Source: Cristatella mucedo (taxonomy: Eukaryota > Bryozoa > Phylactolaemata > Cristatellidae). Taken from it: DNA of 64,000 bases. Position numbers and translations under genes: made by a program. Below the pieces are notes generated by a model. That model saw nothing but the letters and a program-made list of their open reading frames with translations. It had not been told where the DNA came from and did no database searches. Location of the stretch: assembly GCA_009760855.2 (NCBI GenBank), contig WPIO01000067.1, forward strand, positions 309,501-373,500, written 5' to 3'. Positions 30,946-41,193 of this stretch are shown one piece after another; positions within the stretch are counted from its first letter, which is position 1, and every line of letters begins with the position of its first letter.

Positions 30946-33900
30946 TGCACACATCCTTCACGCGTGCAGTGCATTCTCTTGCCGCCGGACTGCAGCATCC
31001 TTGGCCGCCACGTGAAACTGCCTGCTGCACGGCCGAGGAGAGGATGAGTGGAGGACGAGTGGAGGAGGAGACACAAGCGTACCTCGATCCTCCTGCAGCA
31101 GGCATGCACGCGAGCGTCCCTCGCAACAGAGGTCACGCACTGCGCCACGTCCGGCAGGTGGCTGTAAAAGGCCGCGTCCGAGGCCGAGACGTGCACCTGC
31201 AAAGCATGGCGCTCGCTTGGCTGAGCCACAGCAGCGCCGGCGCTTCGTCAACAGGCCGCAGCTGCTGCCTCAGAGGCTACTCTGGCGTTGCCACGCACAG
31301 GCAAACCCGCACGATGAATGACAGTCGGCACCACGCATCAAGGGCATCAGCGAAATAGTAGCCATGGGGGCGGATCGGGGTCCGTCGGGGTGGCACGGCT
31401 CCGCATTCTGGGAAACTTCAGTCCAAAGCGCCAAAGGAGCACCCACCCCGGATGAGACCGACAGGAGGAGAGGAGAGGCCCCAACAAGTAATCGACTTCG
31501 TGCAACCAATGACCCCGAACGGCTGGCGAGATGCACCGGGAGGAGGTCGAGGCCTGCTGACCAATCACTCTTCACCTTTGGCACGAGGTCACGGAGTCCC
31601 GGCTGTCTAGTAGGCAAAAAGAACGAGAGACCGTTTATGAACTAGTCTTAGAGGCCCATCAGGAATAACACAATTTTGATGCCACTAATGACCTCCCGGC
31701 TATTTAGGACAGAATTTAGTGGGTCACTGTGATTTGTCCTTTATGGGCTTATGCCTGCTAACACATTCTGCCACTAACCACACTTGCATGCTGACCCTGT
31801 GCATGTCACCCCTAACCATGTTGTTATTCATGTTGCTTATCAAGCATGCTATTACTCATCACTTTCCATCGCGTTTCCCTTTGCAGCAAATGTAAAGCGC
31901 CTAGAAAGAGATTTGAGTTCTCTGAGGGAACGCTATCAAGTATATAATAATAATTACTATTATAAGCTATAGTCGCCATACTTTAAGGTACTCAGCAACC
32001 TCATGATACTGTTGTAATCCCGTTTCTTCGGTGCATATAGTGAGCCACATGGAGAGACGGGTACTTGTTCCTGTTATGATGCAAGAAGGCTTTGAGGCTC
32101 GTGGATGAACTGTCTATGAACAGCTGCTATTCATTTGGGCAGTTCCTCGTGATTCCTCCGGCATCGAATAGAATAGCTATCGAATAGCTACGTCTAGTGG
32201 CATCACTTTTCGGGAGAAGCGGTGAGTGCCAATGAGTAAGCATTGAACCGGCAGCAGCCAGGCGATCGAGAGACTGCAATTGGCACGTTTCACATTTCAC
32301 ATTCGTGAATGTTTCGAACAGTTCGTCAAGTAAAAGGTTTGCTGATTCAACAGCCTCATGCCTTGCAAAGGGGCGGAAGTGCCGTGGCCGACAATCGGTT
32401 GCTCCCGCTTGCAGCGCATGAGGCATCGCCCGCTGTACTGCAAGACTCGAACGCACGACCTGGGTCAGAAAGTGCCACCGCCTGCCTTACGACAACTGCT
32501 CAGCAACCTATTTTAGTGCTAGCTGGGTAGTGACTGACCATGCCAGGAATGCTGGGTAAAGACTGGCAATGCTGAGACAAAAGACCAAGAGCAGATTGCA
32601 CTGCTCCGATTGCATGAGATTGCACTGCATGAGATTGCACTGCTCCGACAAAAAATTAGACTCCAGACCTTGCAGCCACATAGATCTATCTGGGCGCACC
32701 TAGATCCCAGTGTGCACGGAGTGGCACACAAACTGTGAGAGCATAGAGCAGAGCATACCAGACCCATAGCAGTTCGGTCTCTGCTCAAGCTACGCACTGC
32801 ACTGTGCGTAACAGCGGATGCACAGCAGAATGATAGAATGACCTGAACGGTGGCGGTGCGCTCGGGCAGCACGGCAATGTGAATTCGCACCTGCGAGACG
32901 CGCATTTCGCAGGGTGCGCAGCGCCCACTCGACAGCCCGAAGCTAAACGCGCGCACCTCGGCAGCCTGCGCCGGCTTGCCTTTAGGCCCAGCTTCCGGTA
33001 GATCTGCATGTACACGCTCTCGTAGCCAATCTTGGCCTTGCAGTGCAAGAGCACCGCGTGCGTCGCACTCGTCCTCAGATGCTCGCCGACCAGCCGCACG
33101 ATTTCCGCCTCGCTCTCCTCTCGCGAGCAGATGCGGGCGGAATCGGGAGCGAAGAACGTCGTGTCGCAGTACATGCTCCTGATATCCTTGACGGTGCCGG
33201 CAGGCGTGTGCAGGGACGGCAGCCGGGCAGCGGTGCCCACGTCGAGCCGGAAGTCGCCCGTGTACAGAGCGGCTCCGCGGTCGCCCTCGAGGAGCACCAT
33301 GGCCGCGCCCAGGCAGTGGCCGCACGGAGTCAGCGTGACCACGACGTGGCTTCCCTGAGCGTGCAAAAGCGAAATTGTGCACACACACGCACACACACAA
33401 AGAGAGAAAAGGAATCGACCTCAACGAAACATGGTGGGCTGGTCACGTGGCAGGATTTGAGCAGCTGACGAATCGGTCTGCACTAGGAGTGGAATGCACG
33501 GCGAGCTATGGCCTGAAAATTGGCCGAGGCAGGCAATGCGATTCCGGCTGCGTAAAGACTGCACGGGGCTTTGCAACAGGTCCGATTAGGACAATCCACG
33601 AATGCGCTTAGCGACGGCAGAGGCTGAGAATGGGCGGCAGGCTGGCACGCGATTGGCGGCAGGATAACACGTGAGTGTTGGCGATATTGTCACAGCTCAA
33701 GTGCCACGATGCTGACAGGCCGGCTTTCCTCGAGAATTTTCCATGAACTCAATAGTCTGCTGCTGCTGGGAGCCAGGAAGCTGTCTCTAATCCCACCAAT
33801 CCTTCCCTGGCACCACCTCTTCTCGGCACCGCCGTCCCCCCCCCCCAGGCCTTGCTGGGACGATCGGAGCAGAGCACAGGCGTCATTGCGCCGGTTAGGC

Positions 33901-36900
33901 CCAGTGGTTAAGGTGCTCGCCCCGACCGAGGTAAAGGTGAATGTATTTGATGGTGGAGGTCGTGGGCCACAGCCCCGAGATTAAGTTCTCTTAGGGTGGG
34001 GCTATACAAGTGAATTATATATGTATAGGATATTTTATATACTATATATTGTTATATTGTAGCCGCCATTTCCCCACAGAGCAACACTGATGGAAGGGCC
34101 CCTCCCATCACCAAGATGATGGTGTGCCTCCGCCCAGACTTGCTCGGTGCTCGAGAGGAGCCTGAGGTCTAGAGCGCTCGCTCTAGTCTACGTCGAAAGC
34201 TACCGGACGACAGCCGGTATTGTCATGTCTCGTTGTCTTTATGCTCATGCGTGCTGACACTGTGCCTGCTGCTACAAACAACATCGACACGTTGACCCTG
34301 TGCATGCCACATTGAACAATGTTATGCCAAATGACATTGCAAATGTTACCGCTAATCATTTGGTCATGCTTTCTTTACAGCATCTGTAAAGTGTCTAGAA
34401 AGAGATTCAGTTCTCTGGGGTGCTATACAAATGTATTATTAGGATTTTTATTATGATGACGATTGTGATTAGTATCATTATCGCATTATGTCTGCTGCTG
34501 TGCCGATAATGATACATTAGTATCATTATCGGCACAGCAGCAGACAACGATCCTCGGCTCTGCCACCACCGTTTGATCCTAGTGGAGGGGGCAGTTGCCA
34601 GCCGAGCCGACCGGAAGCCTTCGCCACCTACTGTAGCTGCCTCTTGCGCACCCCCTACGCCCACATCCGCCACCCCACCCCACCCGAGCTTCGTGCAATT
34701 CGTCTCGAAAGCCAGCTGCAGCTGCCTACATAACGTTTCGACGTGAGCAAAGGCGAGGCCGCCTACTTACTTTGCTGCTAGAGACTCGCGCCGTCACACC
34801 CTCGGTGGCGCAGGTCTAGAAAATTCGGGCCATCTTAGATAAGGATGTCTCGGCCAAGCTGGTCTGCACATAAGTGGCTTCCCCCACGACTTCTACAGCA
34901 CTTTTTGCCCCCACTTCCTCGGGGCCCCGCAATAAGACTCTTGCAGGCGGTGAAAAACTCGTCGGCCATGCTTGTCAGATATGCACATCGCAACTGCCAT
35001 ATAACGTCAGCTCTCTTCTCCCCACCGCCGATCATTTCCGACCACCGCATCAAGCAGCTTATCGGCTCAAGGTTCGGTCTCTCTATCGTCGAAGTCCAGT
35101 CATGCTCTTGCTCCAGAACTCCTATCCGAAATTCTTTTTAATTCAGGCTTCGAATCGTACCACCTGCTCTCCTGACCCAAGTTGTTTAGCTGCCTCTCAA
35201 ACCAATCTCGAATCCTTTGGAGATCGTGCCTTTAATTGGCATGCTTCCAAAGTCTGGAACTCACTTCCAACTAACGTTGCACTTTGCTTTACTTGACGAC
35301 ATTTAAGAAAAGCTAATAAAGAACACACCTGCTCCTCACAGCATTTGCTGGGTCCGTGTGACTTATCCTTTGTGTGCTTGTGCGTCTGGACACTGTGCAT
35401 GTTCACGCTAAGCAATAGATGTGCTTCCTTTACAGCATAAATAAGCAAAGCGCCTGGAAAGAATGTGCTCGTCCCGACCAAAGTCCGGCCGAGGTCGTGG
35501 GCTCGAGCCCCGTGGTATATGTGACGTGCCTGAACAGAGATTAAGTTCTGCTAGGGCGCTATACATATGAATTATATTTGGTTTGCACTAGGAGCTATGT
35601 AAACGTACCATTATTTATTTTCATTAGTATCGGCAACAGTGGAAGCCACACACGTGCTCATAAGTACAAGACGAGTTAACAGCACGCACACGTGGATGAA
35701 GCTGTGTACGGGCGGGTAGAGCTCAGAGCTCAGGCTCCGCAGGGACATGCAGCACCGTCCAGGTGCTCAGCTGGGCCAAACTTGCTGGCAACATAGTCTG
35801 GATAAGAGTCACGGGCCGGTCACACGCGGCTCTCCGAGTGGCTGGTGCAAGCTACTGTGCCAATGCTTAATCTACTAATGCTTAGTGCAGGCCAAAATGA
35901 GATGCAACTGTATATACAATGCACTTAACCAACAGAATGTGCCCTTGGGGGAGGATAAAAGTCAGTGAGGCCCACCTGCGATACACAAAGTAGGACCTAG
36001 CTATAAGGAACATGCAACTTAAAAAACAAAGGTGGCATCATTTTGGCCTCATCAACACGGCAAATCAAAAAAAGTAAGTGGTAATTGTGAAGGAACATGA
36101 CTGTGCAGCCTGCGAGCACAGGGCCGAGACCCTATGAGGGCTCAGACTGTATAAGCAGCCTGCCGCAGGCTGACCCGACAGATGACTTGGCAGACCTGTC
36201 CAAATCCCAGCATTGGTGGCATCTGCGGGAACATTCATCGACCACCAACTGCCGCCAGCTGTCGGGCAACAATCGGTTCGGAACGAACTCGACAGTGCAA
36301 GAACAATGCATGGAATATGAAGGCTGCCGAAGGAGTACTCGGAGCAGAAGGGAAGGGCTCGAACCCTCGACTCCGGCTCACCCAGTCTAGAGTGTGAGAT
36401 TTGGCTTGGCCGGCGTGGTTTGGAGAATAGAGCGTCTGGTGTTGGAGCCAGCAGCGGCAGACTTGCTGCTCGGTCGTCCTACCCAGCAATCGTCCACCCG
36501 ACGACAGGTCGTGCGCAGGGCTGTCACAGTAATAGAGAGATATTCCAAGTTCACAACTTGGTAATAATAATAATAATAATAGCTGATTTAACAGCCTCTT
36601 TTGCATGGCGACAGAAGAGCCTTGACAGCTATCACCACCGCTTGCTGCAAGCGGCAATACAAGATCGCCCACCGTAGGATTCGAACCCTCGACCCCGGTC
36701 GGGGCCGAGATCGTGAAAAGCAACTGCCTTACCTAGTGTGTAATGGTAGGCTCTGCTGACTGACTTCTTTTGCAGTCATTAAGACCCCCTTGGCCCTAGG
36801 GCGCTGATCTTATAGTTGAACATCCTGCCAGTTTGCCGCGTCAGCGTGCTAGGGACCGAAGTGTATCTTCTCTTAGCCCAGCCCTCTCATAGGGCTCCAC

Positions 36901-38051
36901 ACACGAGACTTCCAGGCACTTTCAGTGTGCACGCATCTGCGTCTGCTCTCTTGTCCATTAACTCATCCCTGCACACACTCACGTGTGCACTTACACACAT
37001 ACACATACACATACACATACAATGGCTCACTAGGTAAGGCGGTTGCTTTTCACGACTTCGGCCCCGAGGTCGTGGGTTCGAATCCTGCGGTGGGCGATCC
37101 TTTATCGCTACTGCAAGCGGTGGTGATAGCCATAAAGGCTCTTCTGTCGCTATACAAAAAGAGGCTGTTAAATCAGCTAGTATTTATTATTTATTTATAC
37201 ACAAACAGACACAGATAAACGCACACAGACATACACAACACATATACACATACACATATATAGATACACACAAACAGACACAGACATACACATACACGGA
37301 AAAACACACAGACACACGGATACACACAGGCATAGACATACATATACAGACACAGACAAACAGGCAGACACAAGCACACGCACACACACACACACACACT
37401 TGCACATGCATCCAAATGCTCGCCCGCATGACTCGGGGATTCGGGCACAAAAGTGGTCACTCTGGAAGTACAAAAAGGGATAAGGAGCTTTAAAGCTCAA
37501 CTTTAAGGGCAGTAGAAAAGGCAGCCGCAGCCAGGGCAGGAGCTCCACGGTTGGAGCTGACCTAGTTCGGACGAGAGAGTAGCACGCAGGTTGCAGCGCC
37601 TCGGCAGATGCAGGCCCGGAGATCGCACTCGTCGAGCACCACCCCCCCTAGACCGAGTGCAACATGCAGTCATAGCCCCCTTCAGCTAAACTTCCAACAG
37701 CTGCGGCCATTTTTGCAAGGATTAAGCAAAACGCCGGGTTTCACGTTAGCACACAACGACGTTTTGCTGCGATGACCAAGAAGCGTGCTCGGTGCTCCAA
37801 ATTTTCAAAAGACGACCTGATGGTGGGCTTCCGATCAGGCGCAACGCAGGCAGCACGATGCATAATCAGAAGGCTTACCTCCAGGGCAGAGGAATTGGGC
37901 ACATGAATTTCGGTAGGCACATCGTAGGGAAGAGCCACCTGTGGAAGAGAGCAGGTGGCCATTATTCGTTTGACTCAAAACAAAGCTGGCAGCTACGTCG
38001 CTGCTGTCGGCTCCCAGACCTAACTCGGCCTGCAGAGGTGCACACACACAA

Positions 38052-38082
<31 letters not shown>

Positions 38083-41000
38083 CACGCGTGCACAGACATG
38101 CAGAACACAGCCACCACTCTGCTGCGCTTGCGGGAGGAGAGTCCCGCACCTTACTACCTTAAGTAAACGTGGATTTTAACCAAGCCTGCAAGACAGCATA
38201 AAGAGTGACAGGAGCAGCCAATCTCTACTGCGCTGCTGCTAGATGCTGCTCTCACTAGTTCGACGCTTACTTACCATGTGCCTCTTCAGCCAGGAAAAGG
38301 AGGCATCAGCGAGCAGCAGCTTCCTCGTGATGTCTGAGCAGTAGAGCTTGAAGCGCTTGCTAGAACGATCATCATTCGCAAGCACTCCCCAAAGAGATCT
38401 TGACAGTGAGACTGAGCGCAGACCAGGAGGCTGCTGCGTGCAGGACGAATCGCTCCGGCAAACACTAGCAAGACAGGGGCACGTGAGGTGCTTCGCTCGA
38501 CATTGCAGGGCTTGAATGGGTGACTCAAGCAATGAGGAACGTTTGCCAATGGTACCGAGCACTAGCAGACAAGGCAGCAACAGCAGTGGCATAAGCAGTA
38601 GCAGCATCAGCAGCGATGGCAGCAGCTGCAGTGGCATCAGCATCAGTAGCAGTGGCGGCGGCGGCAGCAGCAGCAGCGGCAGCGGCGGCGGCGGCGGCAG
38701 CAGCAGCAAACTGAAAGGGAGAATATCTCAGATCACACTTTGCTGATCATCGCAGCTACAACAGTTCTTGGTCAGCACCTAGTTTGCTAGTTACTTTCAG
38801 CACCCATCGAAGCAGAAAACGATTCAAATGCAGGCTAAACGCAGCTATAATAAGAATAAAATATTTACATAAGAGCCCTCAGAGAACTTAATATCTTTCT
38901 ACGCACTTTAAATTTTTGCTGTAAAGAAAGCATGATCATATGGTTAGTAATAGCAAGCACAATGTCAACAATGATAACATGGTTAGAGGTGACATGCACA
39001 GGGTCGAAGTCACAGCTGCTCGGTCAGATTACTTTTGCCGACTGTCAACACAGCCATAATAGAGCAAGCAAGCTCGTCGGCTCCTTTGAGCTTGGATTGC
39101 AGGCCCGTGCAAAACCGAGATCCCAAAAAACCACGGTCATCTTATATCTTAGTCTGATATCTTACACCTTGAAGTCGATGCGTTGCTTGACTGGGAGCCA
39201 GTGGGGGTCGGCAAGAAGTGGTGTGATGAGGCAACTGTGCCGCTCACGACAGAAAAGCCTGGCTGCAGAGTTTTTCACCAACTGTAAGCGCCTGAATTTT
39301 ATGTGAATGGGAATGTATCTCCGTCTGTAACTCCACAAAGTCACAAAGACCATGTGGGTGTTATGCAGGAGAGTTTTGTATAGCGCACTCACAGCCTCAG
39401 CGGCTTTTGGTACGCATTCGGTAGCCAACGGACTTCGTCTCAGCTGCAAAGAGAAAGTGGGAAGCATAGCAGAGTCAGGAGAGCAGTTGGGGTAGTGACT
39501 AGCATGGAAGTAGCAGCTCAGGACCGCTGAAAAGGATGTGCCATAGCCGGCAGTAGTAGAGTAGTTGTCGTTGCATAAGAATTGTGGAAGCGAGTTCCAC
39601 AGTCTATGACCTGCAGAGCTAAAGGTTCTGTCGCCAACGGTCTTTAAGCGAAGGAATGGGACAGCTAATTTATTGTCCACACAGGACCTGAGGGCGCAAA
39701 CAGGCTGAAACTGATGCAGCAGTTCAGCTAGGTACGAAGGAGCCAAGCCGTGGCAGGCATTCCTCATATGCCGGTAGTCGAGCAAGCAGTGGGTTACAGA
39801 AGTCAAGACGGTATGTTTCAAATGCTTGGACCAGTTTTGATGTGGTATCCCGTCTAAGCCAGACCTAATTTTAGCAATGTCGTACATCTGCAAGAAGACA
39901 GTCTTTACTATGGAGCCGATGCATTCATCTAGAAAAAGGTCTCTTTGGAACAGTACACCTAGATTAAGTGCAGATGCAGCAGGAGATGTGTTGGCAGAGC
40001 CGATTTTGATCGATAATCATTCCAGTTTTTGAGTCAAACTTTGCTTGACCATAATTGCTATGTTAATTTTGTGGTCACTTAATTTGAGAAAGTTGCTGCC
40101 ATAAATGTTCGGATGTCAGCAATACATGCACCAAGGGTGTACAGAGATCTTGGCATGCCTGAGCGCCGGGAGGGATAAAGGTACAATTGTCATCTGCACA
40201 GAAGTGCAAGCCTAGATTGTGCTTGGTGACCAAGTCGGCAAAGGGAGAGTGTAAATTGCGAAAAGAGGCAGACGAAGCTCGGAGCCCTGACTCTGAGCTC
40301 TATACTTTAGTGGCAGATGATCCGTTCACATCAATACTCCAGAGGCTCCTACTGAGATAGGACCTAAATCATTGCAGTGCCCGTGATGACCAGACGAGTT
40401 GAGGCACTCGAGAAGGGCTTAGTGATCGATTGTATCAAATTCTGCCGAAAGGCCAAGCAAAACAAGTAGCCAGACTTGATCTAAATCTGCATTCTTGAGA
40501 AAGTCGTTACACCAGAAGCATTGCTGATTGTGCCGAGTGATTAGCTAATCATAGGAAAGCGGCACAACGAGCCGGTAGTCAGGCCGGTCCAGAGGGTGCC
40601 TGAAGCCCTGCTGGGGCTCACTTTTGTATGCCTGCGGGTATAACCTGCTCTCACGAGCAAAGCCAGCAATCTTTTTAAGGGGGGGGGGAGGGCTAAACCA
40701 CAAGCTCGTTAGACGTCGCATAAGGTTATGGACTTATCTTCAAAATCTGCTCAGACAAGCACATGAACTGCTTTAATAAAAACCTATAACTTTTCTTGCT
40801 ATAAAGTTGAAGAAAAAATCCATGCATCGTGTTTTTCATTAAATCACTATTAAATTCGGTAAATTACTATTTCATTATATTATTATTACAATCCTTACGA
40901 GCGAACTTTTTCCTCAACCCTATATTTTAACTAGCTACTCGAGCTTTAAGCTAAGCTCTCGGAAATCTTCGGAGAGCTTATGGCTATGAGCCAACGGTGC

Positions 41001-41126
41001 CTCGCACTGAAACCTCTTTCGACATGATAACCGGAAATTTTTACATCTAATAGCAAAGCCGTACCTCTCGTTAAGCCTGTCTAAACAGAGTAGCGAAACT
41101 AGTAATTATAAGTTTACGGCACCCCT

Positions 41127-41193
<67 letters not shown>

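Noticed and set aside
32519-33424. 301-codon minus frame over the Artemis exon
   Set aside because: It is a shifted frame; the Artemis match lies in the frame covering 32980-33354.
36356-36380. Third SINE family
   Set aside because: Only a reversed B-box-like stretch is present, with no A box, body or tail.
37187-37548. Cys/Val-rich minus-strand frames
   Set aside because: They come from CA-type low-complexity DNA (ACACAGAC repeats), with no domain or splice support.
38516-38746. Ser/Gly-rich small protein
   Set aside because: Trinucleotide repeat in a DCLRE1C intron; no start context or homology.
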